The notes: generated from the letters alone by a model not told the origin. A stretch of DNA of 64,000 nt from Hyphomonas atlantica corrig. (GCF_000682715.1 NZ_AWFH01000006.1:24361-88360), one strand, 5' to 3'; counted from the first letter of the stretch, positions 54,103 to 63,131 are shown. A program made the numbers and translations.

Positions 54103-54531
54103 CTAGAACGGGCGGACAATCACCATGACGACAACACCTATCATCAAGATGAAAGGTACTTCGTTGAGCATGCGCAACCGTTTCGCAGTAACTGTGGTGA
54201 CACCACGATCTATCTTCTTGCCGATCCCGATATAATAGCCGTGCATTCCGGATAGGATCAGGACGAGCAGCAATTTTACATGCATCCACGGCTGACTGAG
54301 CAGGCCCTGGTTCATCACCAACATGGTGATACCAAACACCCAGACGAGCACCAGGCTCGGGTTCAGAATAATCTTCCGCAGCTTGTTGGATGCATCCTTC
54401 ATCGTCTCGAACAAGGGTTCTCCAGGCTGGCTTGAGAGCTGGTGGATTTTGTAGCGCGGGTAGATCAATAGCCCGCCCATGAGCGCGATTACGAAAATCA
54501 CGTGTAGAGCTTTTATCCAGAGATAAGCCAT
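54103..54531 (-). CDS. hemJ: Protoporphyrinogen oxidase HemJ
   Basis: A 142-aa four-helix membrane protein. WIKALHVIFVIALMGGLLIYPR near 5-26 carries the conserved His and the C-terminal half has KLLLVLILSGMHGYY with further conserved His. It is the quinone-linked HemJ-type protoporphyrinogen oxidase. The start shares one base with the hemH stop (TGATG), so the two haem genes are translationally coupled. Confidence 0.93.
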   Translation of the reverse strand: MAYLWIKALHVIFVIALMGGLLIYPRYKIHQLSSQPGEPLFETMKDASNKLRKIILNPSLVLVWVFGITMLVMNQGLLSQPWMHVKLLLVLILSGMHGYYIGIGKKIDRGVTTVTAKRLRMLNEVPFILMIGVVVMVIVRPF

Positions 54532-55613
54532 CAGGCGAGTTCCTTGCTTGATGGGTTGACGCGTTGACCAACTTTCGGATGCGGCTGCTTGTGAGGGCAG
54601 TTCTTCCAATCGCTGGGACACAACCGAGAATTTGCACAGGACCGTATCGTCTGATCACTTTTGAGAGACGCCAAGACTTCATCCCGCAGCATGGAAATGA
54701 ACTCTTCATGCACGCCCAAGGCTTCAACGCGCGTGTAACTGGCTGCACCATGCTCTTCGGCTACGAGCCTGTATTCTTCGCCAAGTTCAACCAGTGTTTC
54801 GATATGCTCAGATACAAACGCAATCGGCGCAATCAGGATGTTCTTCCCATCTTTCGCGGCCTTTTCGATCTCTTCTTCTGTGGGAGGCCCGATCCATTTG
54901 AGCGGCCCAACGCGGGATTGGTAGCAGGGAACCACTTCCCAATCGGCGGGTACACGGGCGGCGACCATCTCGCCCATTGTCTCGCACTGCCACTGATATG
55001 GATCGCCATCCTTCACAATCTTCTCGGGCAGACCGTGCGCGGACAGGAGAAGCCGGACATTGTCAGGCTCTCCTGCAGCCTTATGGGCCTGCATGATGCG
55101 ATCGACATGCGCGGAAATAAGCCCTTCAGCGAAGGGATAGCAACAAATCGTCTTCGCGGGCCCCTTGTATGCCCTGCTCCAGGCCGTGAGCGATGAACCA
55201 GTCGTCGTCGTCGAAAATTGCGGATAGAGGGGCAAAAGGATGACTTCATCCGCACCCCAGGCTTTCACCTGCTCCGCGGCTTCTTCCGTAAAAGGGTGCC
55301 AGTATCTCATGCCAATGAAGCAACGAACCTGATCATCTGGCAGAGCTTTCTGCAAAGATGTCGTCAGGGCTTCAGCCTGCTTCTCCGTTTCAGGAAGAAG
55401 GGGGGATCCACCGCCCGCGTCCATCATCGCGTAATTCTTGATGACAGACGGTGCGCGTGTTGTCGAAATGAGTCGCGCAAGGAACCATCGAACGGGCAGG
55501 GGCGCTCCGATGATAGCCGGATCGCGGAACAGGTTTTTAAGGAATGGCCGTACCGTCTTGTCAGAATCCGGTCCGCCCAGATTAAACAGCACAATCGCGA
55601 TCTTGCGGCCCAT
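54531..55613 (-). CDS. hemH: Ferrochelatase HemH
   Basis: A 360-aa enzyme inserting iron into protoporphyrin IX. NLGGPDSDKTVRPFLKNLFRD at the start, SAHGLPEKIVKDGDPY near 192 (catalytic His) and APIAFVSEHIETLVELGEEY near 263 (catalytic Glu) are intact. The C-terminus after about 315 (CANSRLC) extends beyond the core as in other alphaproteobacterial enzymes. 4 bp after hemE, before hemJ. Confidence 0.97.
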   Translation of the reverse strand: MGRKIAIVLFNLGGPDSDKTVRPFLKNLFRDPAIIGAPLPVRWFLARLISTTRAPSVIKNYAMMDAGGGSPLLPETEKQAEALTTSLQKALPDDQVRCFIGMRYWHPFTEEAAEQVKAWGADEVILLPLYPQFSTTTTGSSLTAWSRAYKGPAKTICCYPFAEGLISAHVDRIMQAHKAAGEPDNVRLLLSAHGLPEKIVKDGDPYQWQCETMGEMVAARVPADWEVVPCYQSRVGPLKWIGPPTEEEIEKAAKDGKNILIAPIAFVSEHIETLVELGEEYRLVAEEHGAASYTRVEALGVHEEFISMLRDEVLASLKSDQTIRSCANSRLCPSDWKNCPHKQPHPKVGQRVNPSSKELA

Positions 55614-55617
55614 TTAC

Positions 55618-56649
55618 CTAACCCTCCCGAATAATTTCCAACACGCGTTCTACATGCGCGATAGGTGTCTCCGGCCGGATGCCATGACCAAGATTGAAAA
55701 TATGCGGCCGACCTTCGTAGGCAGAGATAAGTTCCCGAACGCGGGCGTCGAGTCTCTCACCGCCTTCAATCAGCAAAAGTGGGTCAAGATGTCCTTGAAC
55801 CGGAAAGCCTTCAGGCAAGGCATTGTTCACGAATGATGGCACTGCTGCCGTATCGAGACCAACCGCAGTCACGCCAGTTGTCTCCACATATTCCGGGAGC
55901 TTCGCCGCGGCGCCGCGCGGAAAGCCGATGATCGGAACATCAATGCCCATCTTACGAAGACGGGCGACAAGTTTTTTTGTGGGCGCGATAATGACTTCCT
56001 GGAAGATATTGTCTGGAAGCCCTTCGGCCCAGCTGTCGAACAGCATGAGAGCATCCGCTCCAGCCTCTACCTGAGCCGCCAAATAATGCGCCGTCGCTTC
56101 ACTGATCCGCTCCAGTACAGCCGCAAGTTCGTCTGGCTTCCCGTGCGCCCAGCGCCAAGCGAGGGATTTATCCGTCTTGCCACGGCCTTCGATCGCGTAC
56201 AGCCCGACGGTCCAGGGAGACCCGGCAAACCCGATCAGCGCAGTCCCATCCGGAAGTGAGCTCTTCACTCGCGAAACTGTTTCGTAAACTGGCGACAAAC
56301 GGTCAGCAGCTTGCTGGGGGGGCACTTTGTCCAGATCATTCGCTGACTCGATCTGCTGAACAATTGGGCCAATACCTTTCTCGAACTTCACGCCGAGACC
56401 CATTGTATCAAGGATCAACAGGATGTCTGCGAACAGGATGGCTCCGTCCATACCGTATCGACGTATGGGCTGGAGTGTGGCTTCAGCCGCCATCGACGGC
56501 GTGTAGCAGAAATCGAGGAAATTCTTCGCTCGCGCTCTCAACTCGAGATATTCGGGAAGGTGGCGTCCCGCTTGTCTCATCATCCATACCGGAGGCGTTG
56601 GGACCGTCTGTCCCTCAAGTACCTGAATCAGCTTAGGCTTGGCGCTCAT
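55618..56649 (-). CDS. hemE: Uroporphyrinogen decarboxylase HemE
   Basis: A 343-aa barrel enzyme with PPVWMMRQAGRHLPEY near 19-34 (substrate-binding Arg) and GFAGSPWTVGLYAIEG near 139. It decarboxylates uroporphyrinogen III to coproporphyrinogen III. First gene of hemE-hemH-hemJ reading away from the putative origin, as in Caulobacter. Confidence 0.97.
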   Translation of the reverse strand: MSAKPKLIQVLEGQTVPTPPVWMMRQAGRHLPEYLELRARAKNFLDFCYTPSMAAEATLQPIRRYGMDGAILFADILLILDTMGLGVKFEKGIGPIVQQIESANDLDKVPPQQAADRLSPVYETVSRVKSSLPDGTALIGFAGSPWTVGLYAIEGRGKTDKSLAWRWAHGKPDELAAVLERISEATAHYLAAQVEAGADALMLFDSWAEGLPDNIFQEVIIAPTKKLVARLRKMGIDVPIIGFPRGAAAKLPEYVETTGVTAVGLDTAAVPSFVNNALPEGFPVQGHLDPLLLIEGGERLDARVRELISAYEGRPHIFNLGHGIRPETPIAHVERVLEIIREG

Positions 56650-56769
56650 GCCTCAGGCCCCTTCCATCCCAAAATCAAAACAAAGCCCGACAGGGCGCTT
56701 ATAACTATTAGACCGTGTAATTCGTGGAGAAAGGCCACACACAGGAATTGTCCAGCTAAATCCACAGGC

Positions 56770-56779
56770 GAGTCACAGG
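56770..56779 (+). repeat. Origin decamer repeat 1
   Basis: GAGTCACAGG, containing the CcrM site GAGTC. It is preceded immediately by a DnaA-box-like AAATCCACA (56758-56766). Confidence 0.85.
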
Positions 56780-56792
56780 GTGTCGCACCCCG

Positions 56793-56808
56793 GTAAGGTT
56801 TCGTTAAC
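56793..56808. promoter_or_regulatory. Secondary CtrA-like site
   Basis: GTAA, seven bases, TTAAC: one mismatch to the TTAA-N7-TTAA consensus in the left half. It lies 18 bp left of the perfect site. Confidence 0.5.
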
Positions 56809-56825
56809 TGTCGATGCCACCGTGG

Positions 56826-56841
56826 TTAACGGCAGGTTAAC
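56826..56841. promoter_or_regulatory. Perfect CtrA box
   Basis: TTAACGGCAGGTTAAC: both half sites exact with 7-bp spacing. CtrA binding at such boxes represses replication initiation in Caulobacter. Confidence 0.85.
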
Positions 56842-56851
56842 ACCCCCGCTG

Positions 56852-56861
56852 GAGTCACAGG
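56852..56861 (+). repeat. Origin decamer repeat 2
   Basis: Perfect GAGTCACAGG with an embedded GANTC, 10 bp right of the perfect CtrA box. Confidence 0.85.
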
Positions 56862-56900
56862 AGCGAACGAAAGGGGATTCTCGCGGAGTCGAATTCCTGG

Positions 56901-56910
56901 CCTGTGACTC
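56901..56910 (-). repeat. Origin decamer repeat 3
   Basis: CCTGTGACTC, the reverse complement of the other three copies; its GACTC is again a GANTC site. Confidence 0.85.
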
Positions 56911-56938
56911 GATTGTGAATCCTTTTGGGGAAGATTGG

Positions 56939-56947
56939 TTATCCACA
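56939..56947 (+). promoter_or_regulatory. Perfect DnaA box
   Basis: TTATCCACA, the strong 9-mer consensus. It ends 3 bp before decamer repeat 4. Confidence 0.85.
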
Positions 56948-56950
56948 GAG

Positions 56951-56960
56951 GAGTCACAGG
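56951..56960 (+). repeat. Origin decamer repeat 4
   Basis: Perfect GAGTCACAGG directly after the DnaA box, about 37 bp before the ppsR start. Confidence 0.85.
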
Positions 56961-56997
56961 TCTTGTGTGTTACGCGAACCTCGGCAAGAGAGAAGAC

Positions 56998-57843
56998 ATG
57001 AACAAGCCACCCGCCCGCCTCAGCATCTACTTCAATGTCCACTTGGTTTCCGACAGTACGGGGGAAACGTTGAATGCCATCCAGCGCGCTGCTTGCGCGC
57101 AGTTCCAGAATGTCCAACCGCTGGAGCACAATTATTATCTCGTCCGATCCGAGCGTCAGCTTGAGCGCGTAATGCGAGAGATTGAAGCGGCGCCGGGAGT
57201 CGTCTGGTACACGATCTCCGATGAAAACCTCCGATCCAAGCTGGAAGCCTTCTGCCGAGAGCGCGGCGTGTCCACACTTCCGGTTCTGGATGCCTCTGTT
57301 GCCATGCTGGGCCGGCATCTGGGCGTCTCCGCAAACCGGGTCGTTGCAGGGCAGCATGCGCTGGACGATGATTATTTCGATCGGATGGAAGCCATCAATT
57401 TCACGCTGGCGCACGATGATGGCCAGAATGTCGATGGCCTTCGCAATGCCGACGTGATCTTGCTCGGCGTCAGTCGAACGTCGAAAACGCCCACCAGCGT
57501 TTACCTGGCAAACCGCAAGGTAAAAGCCGGCAATATTCCCCTGGTGCCCGGCGTGCCGCTTCCTGCCTTTGTGGAAGAACTCGGCCCGAGAGGACCTTTG
57601 ATCGTAGGATTGAAAATCAGTGCCGAGCGACTTGTGCAGATCAGGCGACAAAGACTAATCTCACTTCAGGAAGATGAGCACACAATATACGCGGACGAAG
57701 CCGCCGTGCGGGATGAAGTGACTCAGGCGAACCGTTTGTTCCAACGCAACAGGTGGAAAACGATTGATGTGTCGCGTCGGTCTGTTGAGGAAACCGCTGC
57801 GGCCATTCTGAACCTGTTGAATGAGCGGAACGCACAATCATGA
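56998..57843 (+). CDS. ppsR: Pyruvate,phosphate dikinase/PEP synthase regulatory protein (DUF299)
   Basis: A 281-aa bifunctional kinase/phosphorylase family protein. The start at 56998 is chosen (MNKPPARLSIYFNVHLVSDSTG) since the longer frame runs through the origin repeats. The signature GVSRTSKTPTSVYLANR near 160 includes the P-loop-like nucleotide site. It regulates PPDK or PEP synthase by ADP-dependent phosphorylation. In Caulobacter this gene borders the origin too. The stop overlaps maf by 4 bp. Confidence 0.93.
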   Translation: MNKPPARLSIYFNVHLVSDSTGETLNAIQRAACAQFQNVQPLEHNYYLVRSERQLERVMREIEAAPGVVWYTISDENLRSKLEAFCRERGVSTLPVLDASVAMLGRHLGVSANRVVAGQHALDDDYFDRMEAINFTLAHDDGQNVDGLRNADVILLGVSRTSKTPTSVYLANRKVKAGNIPLVPGVPLPAFVEELGPRGPLIVGLKISAERLVQIRRQRLISLQEDEHTIYADEAAVRDEVTQANRLFQRNRWKTIDVSRRSVEETAAAILNLLNERNAQS

Positions 57844-58436
57844 GCCATCGCATAGTCCTGGCCTCTGGCAGCCAGAGTCGCCGTGCCGTGCTGGCTGCGG
57901 CTGGCGTAGAGGCTGAAACGATCAAGCCGAATGTCGATGAAGATGCCGCCAAGGCCTCCTTTCGGGCAAGCGACATGAAAGTTCGCGATCAGGCAATGCA
58001 GCTTGCCGAGCTCAAATCAGTGAAAATCTCCATGCGGGAGCAAGGACTTGTCATCGGGTGCGACCAGATGCTGTCATTGGACGGTGGGCCCTTCGACAAG
58101 CCAGTCGATTTGGATGATGCTCGCAATCATCTGAAGAAACTTTCAGGTAAGTCGCATATTCTGGAAACCGCGATTGTCATCAGCGAGAATGGCAAGCCTG
58201 TCTGGCGTCATCTCGCGCGCCCGAAATTGACAGTCCGCAAGCTGAGCGATGAGTTCATCGACACATATGTCGACACGATTGGTGATCCTTTGCTGTCTAC
58301 TGTCGGAGCCTATCAGCTTGAGGGGCTTGGCGCGCAATTGTTTACGCGGATAGACGGAGATTATTTCACCATTCTCGGTCTGCCACTTTTGCCATTGCTG
58401 GATTATCTGCGCACACGCGGAGTGTTGATGTCATGA
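57840..58436 (+). CDS. maf: Maf-family nucleotide pyrophosphatase
   Basis: A 198-aa protein with LASGSQSRRAVLAAAGV near 6-22 and LVIGCDQMLSLDGGPFDKP near 70, plus DYFTILGLPLLPLLDYLR at the end. Maf enzymes hydrolyse non-canonical or canonical NTPs as house-cleaners. The substrate subgroup is not clear because the family Gln/Asp signature is slightly altered. Overlaps ppsR and aroE by 4 bp each. Confidence 0.92.
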   Translation: MSHRIVLASGSQSRRAVLAAAGVEAETIKPNVDEDAAKASFRASDMKVRDQAMQLAELKSVKISMREQGLVIGCDQMLSLDGGPFDKPVDLDDARNHLKKLSGKSHILETAIVISENGKPVWRHLARPKLTVRKLSDEFIDTYVDTIGDPLLSTVGAYQLEGLGAQLFTRIDGDYFTILGLPLLPLLDYLRTRGVLMS

Positions 58437-59248
58437 CGAAACTTTATGGTGTTGTCGGCGATCCGATCAGTCATTCCCTGTCACCTGTCATTCACAATGC
58501 GTGGATCCGCGAGCACGGAATTGATGCAAGCTATGAAGCCATGCACATTCCGAAGGGGGCCTTTGCTGAAGGTCTTGAGACGCTTGAGGATCGCAAGGCT
58601 CTTGGCTTGAATGTCACCTCTCCCCACAAGGAAGATGCAATAGAGCTCGCTGAGGGAACGAGTGATGTTGCCCGGCGAATTGGCGCGGCAAATACCCTGA
58701 TCCGTTTGAAAACGGGCGGCTGGCTGGCAGAGAATACGGATGCGCCGGGATTTACCGAAGCGCTCAATCGAGCCTCCATTGAAATTGCGGGTCAGAATGT
58801 CTGTCTGCTCGGAGCAGGGGGCGCCGCGCGCGCGGTGGCACTGGCACTGTCTGATATGCGGGCCACACTGACGATCTGTAATCGGACTGAGTCCCGTGCG
58901 GAAGAACTGGTAAAGCATTTGAACATTGAGGCGGATATCAGAAGCCTTGATCATGCTGACGCCGAAATGGCGAAGGCGGATGTTGTTGTGAACACGCTCA
59001 GCCTGGGCCAGACCGGGCAATCGCTTGATCTTCCCCAAGGAAAGATGCGGACCTTCTATGATATTTCCTACGGCAAGCCGGCAAAAGCGATGCTGGGCAA
59101 AGCGGAAGATTCGGGCTGGAAAACGCTGGATGGGTTGAGCATGCTGGTTGCGCAGGCGGCTTTCAGTTTTGAAATGTGGTTCGGTATTCTGCCGGATATG
59201 GACTCTTCATTAGCCCGGTGCCGGAAGCTGGTGGAGGCAACCGAATGA
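58433..59248 (+). CDS. aroE: Shikimate dehydrogenase AroE
   Basis: A 271-aa enzyme. [14 protein letters not shown] near 9-22 and [10 protein letters not shown] near 61 (catalytic Lys) form the shikimate site, NTDAPGF near 102 holds the catalytic Asp, and [15 protein letters not shown] near 125 binds NADP. Aromatic amino acid pathway. Overlaps coaE by 4 bp. Confidence 0.96.
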   Translation: MTKLYGVVGDPISHSLSPVIHNAWIREHGIDASYEAMHIPKGAFAEGLETLEDRKALGLNVTSPHKEDAIELAEGTSDVARRIGAANTLIRLKTGGWLAENTDAPGFTEALNRASIEIAGQNVCLLGAGGAARAVALALSDMRATLTICNRTESRAEELVKHLNIEADIRSLDHADAEMAKADVVVNTLSLGQTGQSLDLPQGKMRTFYDISYGKPAKAMLGKAEDSGWKTLDGLSMLVAQAAFSFEMWFGILPDMDSSLARCRKLVEATE

Positions 59249-59853
59249 TCATCCTTGGTCTGACAGGCTCCATAGGCATGGGAAAATCTGCGACCGCAGG
59301 ATTGTTCCGGGATGAAGGCGTTCCGGTTTATGACGCGGACGCCGCGGTACACGCACTTTATGCAAAGGGCGGCGCCGCAGTAGAACCAGTCGAGGCCGCC
59401 TTTCCGGGGGTAACGGTTGACGGAGCGATTGACCGTATGGCCCTTCGGGAACGTGTGCTGGATGATGCAGACGCCATGCGAAGGCTGGAAGGTATCGTGC
59501 ATCCACTTGCCGGCGATGCCCAGAAGCACTTTCGAGACCAGGCCCGCGATGAGGGCGCACCCTTCGTGGTCCTGGACATTCCCTTGCTTTATGAAGCGGG
59601 TGGCTATGCCTATTGCGACTATGTTGCGGTGGTTACTGCGCCTGCTGAAGTCCAGCGCGAACGGGTTCTTTCGCGTCCGGGCATGGATGAAGACACCTTC
59701 ACCTCCATCCTTGGTCGGCAGATGCCGGATGCAGAAAAGCGGGCGAGGGCTGACTTTGTAATCTCTACCGCGCATGGATTCGAGTATGCTGCGGATTGCG
59801 TCCGCGCGATTGTCGCGTTGATGGGGCGAAAGGTTGAAGAGGCAAATTCATGA
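59245..59853 (+). CDS. coaE: Dephospho-CoA kinase CoaE
   Basis: A 202-aa P-loop kinase. [20 protein letters not shown] near 2-21 binds ATP, DADAAVH near 33 holds the conserved Asp, and [11 protein letters not shown] near 110 is the family motif. Last step of CoA synthesis. The start at 59245 overlaps the aroE stop (ATGA); the upstream frame is a shadow of aroE. Confidence 0.96.
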   Translation: MIILGLTGSIGMGKSATAGLFRDEGVPVYDADAAVHALYAKGGAAVEPVEAAFPGVTVDGAIDRMALRERVLDDADAMRRLEGIVHPLAGDAQKHFRDQARDEGAPFVVLDIPLLYEAGGYAYCDYVAVVTAPAEVQRERVLSRPGMDEDTFTSILGRQMPDAEKRARADFVISTAHGFEYAADCVRAIVALMGRKVEEANS

Positions 59854-60551
59854 GCGAAGACATCCGCGAGATTGCATTCGATACCGAGACCACGGGCCTT
59901 CATCATCTGGAAGGAGACCGGGTGATCGAACTCGGCGCAGTGGAGATGATAAACCACATCCCTACCGGTCGGACATTTCAGACCTTTATCAACCCCAAGA
60001 GATCCGTCTCTGAAGACACAATCCGGATTACTGGCATAACGGATGATCATCTGAAGGACGCGCCGTTTTTTGAAGACCCTGCCGTTGTTGATGCGTTCCT
60101 CGAGTTCGTCGGCGACGCCATTCTGGTTGCCCATAATGCGGGGTTTGACCGGAACTTCCTGAACATGGAGCTGGAGAAATGCGGCCGGGCGCCGATTCCC
60201 GAAGATCGCTGGATCGATACTGCCATGATGGCGCGAAAGAAGTACCCCGGCGCGCCTGCCAATCTGGATGCCTTGTGTCGTCGCTTCGATATCTCACTTG
60301 AAAGCCGGACATTCCACGGCGCTTTGCTGGATAGTCAGCTGCTTGCGGCCGTCTATCTCGAACTGCTTGGTGGCCGGGCCCATTCTTTCTCGTTCGAATC
60401 CGAAGAAGAGAGCAATCGGTCACAACGCACGCGGTCAGCGCGACAGCGGCCAGAACCCCTTCCGTCGCTCGTGACGGATGAAGAACGCGCCGCCCATGCA
60501 GCTTTCATTGAAAGCCTGGGTGAAGACGCAATCTGGAAAAAAGTCAGCTGA
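59850..60551 (+). CDS. dnaQ: DNA polymerase III epsilon subunit DnaQ
   Basis: A 233-aa DEDDh proofreading exonuclease. Exo[12 protein letters not shown] near 8-18, Exo[16 protein letters not shown] near 91-104 and ExoIII with [17 protein letters not shown] near 152-168 are intact. A C-terminal tail for polymerase binding follows. Overlaps coaE by 4 bp. Confidence 0.96.
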   Translation: MSEDIREIAFDTETTGLHHLEGDRVIELGAVEMINHIPTGRTFQTFINPKRSVSEDTIRITGITDDHLKDAPFFEDPAVVDAFLEFVGDAILVAHNAGFDRNFLNMELEKCGRAPIPEDRWIDTAMMARKKYPGAPANLDALCRRFDISLESRTFHGALLDSQLLAAVYLELLGGRAHSFSFESEEESNRSQRTRSARQRPEPLPSLVTDEERAAHAAFIESLGEDAIWKKVS

Positions 60552-60557
60552 TCAGGT

Positions 60558-61085
60558 TCAGGCCTGGCCAGTTTCGCCGTTCGGCGCGGCCGGAGCGGCA
60601 GGCGCATTTCCGCCGGCCGCTGCTGCGCGCTGGTATTGCGACTGGTACAGTTGAACAAAATCGACCGGATCAATCAGCAGGGGCGGGAAGCCGCCTTCGC
60701 GCGTGATTTCAGCGATGATGCGGCGCGCGAACGGGAAGAGAAGACGCGGGCATTCAATCAGCAGCATTGGCTCCATCTGGCCCTGCTGCGCATTCTGGAT
60801 CTGGAACAGACCGGCATAATCAAGCTCGCAGATGAACAGGACAGACTGTTCAGCGGTCGCCTTGGCAGAGAGTTTCAACGACACTTCGTAGAGGCCGTTT
60901 CCGTCCGCGTGAGGGGTCGCGCCGACATCAATTCCAAGATCAATGTTTGGCTGGGACTGGGCCGGGCCAACGCCAGGATTTTCGAATGACAGGTCCTTGA
61001 TGTATTGACCGAGGACGCGCATGGCTGGCCCTTGAGGCGGGTTGCCCTGTGGTTGAGGGTTTTGCGGTGCGCTGGCATCTGTCAT
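60558..61085 (-). CDS. secB: Protein-export chaperone SecB
   Basis: A 175-aa tetrameric chaperone. VLGQYIKDLSFENPGVG near residues 24-40 is the family start, with LLIECPRLLFPFARRIIAEITREGGFPPLLIDPVDF near 107-142 as the conserved core. Pro/Gln-rich N-terminus and Ala/Gly/Pro-rich C-terminal tail are typical of alphaproteobacteria. Convergent with dnaQ. Confidence 0.96.
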   Translation of the reverse strand: MTDASAPQNPQPQGNPPQGPAMRVLGQYIKDLSFENPGVGPAQSQPNIDLGIDVGATPHADGNGLYEVSLKLSAKATAEQSVLFICELDYAGLFQIQNAQQGQMEPMLLIECPRLLFPFARRIIAEITREGGFPPLLIDPVDFVQLYQSQYQRAAAAGGNAPAAPAAPNGETGQA

Positions 61086-61216
61086 GCTTATACTCCCTGA
61101 AACTCAAGCCGCGCGCCTAGCATGCGGCCCGTTAACGCGCAACGTATCACTGGCATGATGCGTTGGTTCGCTCTATCTATGTTACTACTCAATGCGTTGG
61201 AGGTCTTTGCGCGTAC

Positions 61217-61831
61217 ATGTTTGATCCTGTGATCGAGGTTGTCATTCTTGCAGCCATTGCCCTGTTTGTCCTGTTCCGTCTCTACACGGTGCTGGGTCGG
61301 GGTGAGGACAATTCTCCTGTGCAACGTACTGAGCCTAGCGCCAAGCCGCGTCCGGCGGATAGCAACGTGCATGAACTGCCTCAGTCCAGCAGGGAGAATG
61401 ATCGTCCGATCTTTACCGGCCCCGCTGCAGGTGGGCTCGAAGACATTTACAATGCCGACAACAGTTTCAACGTCCCGACCTTCATGCGGGGGGCCAAGGC
61501 AGCCTATTCGATGATCGTGACCGCCTTTGCGGAAGGCGACCGCGACACGTTGCGGCCTTTGCTGGACGATGATGTGTATGAAGCGTGGGATCAGGCGATC
61601 GCAGAACGGGACGTCACCGGCGCTTCCGCCTTCGAATTGCTGCGTATCAGGCGCGCAGAGATCGAAAGCGCCGAAATGGATGGTGACATGGCCCGCATCT
61701 GGGTGCGCTATGAGGCGGAACTCGGTGATGGTGAAGTCACCCGCACCGCCAAAGAGCTCTGGGCTTATATGCGGAATGTGACCGCAAACGATCCGAACTG
61801 GATCCTGGATGATGTGGAAGAGGCCAAATAG
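61217..61831 (+). CDS. Tim44/TimA family membrane protein
   Basis: A 204-aa protein starting MFDPVIEVVILAAIALFVLF (one N-terminal transmembrane helix), a polar linker, then a Tim44-like domain (about 75-204: FMRGAKAAYSMIVTAFAEGDRDTLRPLL, VYEAWDQAIAERD, RTAKELWAYMRNV, PNWILDDVEEA). Usual neighbour of secB and mltA in this order; role in membrane protein or transport quality control is not settled. Confidence 0.9.
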   Translation: MFDPVIEVVILAAIALFVLFRLYTVLGRGEDNSPVQRTEPSAKPRPADSNVHELPQSSRENDRPIFTGPAAGGLEDIYNADNSFNVPTFMRGAKAAYSMIVTAFAEGDRDTLRPLLDDDVYEAWDQAIAERDVTGASAFELLRIRRAEIESAEMDGDMARIWVRYEAELGDGEVTRTAKELWAYMRNVTANDPNWILDDVEEAK

Positions 61832-61901
61832 GTCTCCACCCACAACAAAGCGCCTATCAGGGGCGTGACACTGCCCGTCATTCCATTCCATAAACGGCGT
61901 C

Positions 61902-63122
61902 ATGCTTCGACGTTTCCTCCTGCTTGCCAGCGCGTGTGTTCTGGCCGCGTGCCAGTCTGCGCCGCCACCCGCCCCTGCACCGCGACCGGCACCGACCCGT
62001 CCGGTTGAACAGGCGCCCCTGCCACCTGCTGCCATTGAACACCCGGCCAGCTTCAGGGAGCTGCCGAATTGGGAGACAGCCCCGATAGAATTGCCGCTCA
62101 GCGCCTTCAAGCGGTCTTGCGTCAAGCTGAAGGACCGTTCCGCCGGTGATTATCTCGCCAGTGTTGCGCCGTGGGCAGGATATGTCGCTGAATGGCTGCC
62201 CGCCTGCAATCTGGTGGACGATGCCGTGGACGATGAAAGCGCCCGGCAGATCCTGGAATCCCTTTTCACGCCGGTCGAGATCATTGATCCGGCGGGCAAG
62301 AGCCGCTTCACCGGCTATTTCGAGCCCCTGTATGAAGCGCGCTACACGCCCACGCCGCCGTTTACAGAGCCCGTGCCAGCCTTGCCGACAGACCTGGTGC
62401 CGAATGGCGCAAGCCCGAAACAGCGCCTGCGCAATGGCGGGACGCGGCCCTATCCGGCGCGCGCGGACATCACGACCAATGGCGTATCGGCCATTGCCTA
62501 TGCGCACCCCGCAGATGTGTTCTTCCTGCAGATTCAGGGATCTGGCCGGCTGAGATTCCCGGACGGGCGCACTGTGCGCGCGGCCTATGCGGCGCATAAT
62601 GGCCATCCGTTCAAATCCACCGCCAACTGGCTGATGGAAACGGGCCGGATCACTCCGGGCGAAGCCAGCATGCAGGGCATCCGCGCCTGGATGGACCGGG
62701 CCGGGCCAATCGAGACGCGGCTGGCGATGAACCAGAACCCGCGCTTTGTGTTCTTCCGTGCCCTGCCGGAAGGGGACCCGAACCTTGGTCCGGAAGGGGC
62801 CCAGGGTGTTCCGCTGACGCCGCTATCCTCGATGGCGGTCGATACCGACATTCACCCGCTGGGTGTGCCGATGTATGTGCAGACCACGGCGCCCGGACTT
62901 GGCGGAGACTGGGCCGGTATGTTGATCGCGCAGGATACGGGCGGCGCGATCAAGGGCGCGGTGCGCGGGGACCTCTATTTTGGCACTGGCGTTGAGGCTG
63001 GCGAGCGCGCGGGCACAATGAATGCGCCGGGGCGGCTTTGGGTATTCCTGCCAAAAGGCGTGGCCGAGCGGCTTGAGCAGACTGACATCGCGGCGCTTGG
63101 GTTCCAGGCCGGGTCGCCCTAG
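61902..63122 (+). CDS. mltA: Membrane-bound lytic murein transglycosylase A
   Basis: A 406-aa lipoprotein with lipobox VLAAC near residue 13-17. The 3D/MltA barrel region is seen as FTGYFEPLYEARYTPTPPF near 137 and the catalytic Asp region LIAQDTGGAIKGAVRGDLYFGTG near 346-368. It cleaves glycan strands to anhydro-muropeptides at the outer membrane. Confidence 0.95.
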   Translation: MLRRFLLLASACVLAACQSAPPPAPAPRPAPTRPVEQAPLPPAAIEHPASFRELPNWETAPIELPLSAFKRSCVKLKDRSAGDYLASVAPWAGYVAEWLPACNLVDDAVDDESARQILESLFTPVEIIDPAGKSRFTGYFEPLYEARYTPTPPFTEPVPALPTDLVPNGASPKQRLRNGGTRPYPARADITTNGVSAIAYAHPADVFFLQIQGSGRLRFPDGRTVRAAYAAHNGHPFKSTANWLMETGRITPGEASMQGIRAWMDRAGPIETRLAMNQNPRFVFFRALPEGDPNLGPEGAQGVPLTPLSSMAVDTDIHPLGVPMYVQTTAPGLGGDWAGMLIAQDTGGAIKGAVRGDLYFGTGVEAGERAGTMNAPGRLWVFLPKGVAERLEQTDIAALGFQAGSP

Positions 63123-63131
63123 ATAGCGGCC

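Larger units (their letters stand above)
56650..56997. other. oriC: Putative chromosomal origin of replication (hemE-ppsR intergenic)
   Basis: The 348-bp gap between hemE and ppsR matches the position of the Caulobacter origin. It holds four perfect copies of GAGTCACAGG, seven GANTC sites between 56770 and 56955, a perfect CtrA-type TTAA-N7-TTAA box and a second near-match, and a perfect TTATCCACA DnaA box. The right end also serves as the ppsR leader. Position plus motifs make origin identity likely; no experiment is implied. Confidence 0.85.

Noticed and set aside
61088..62606. Two minus-strand frames opposite the Tim44-like gene and mltA
   Set aside because: Both lie antisense to recognised families and have arginine-rich shadow composition.
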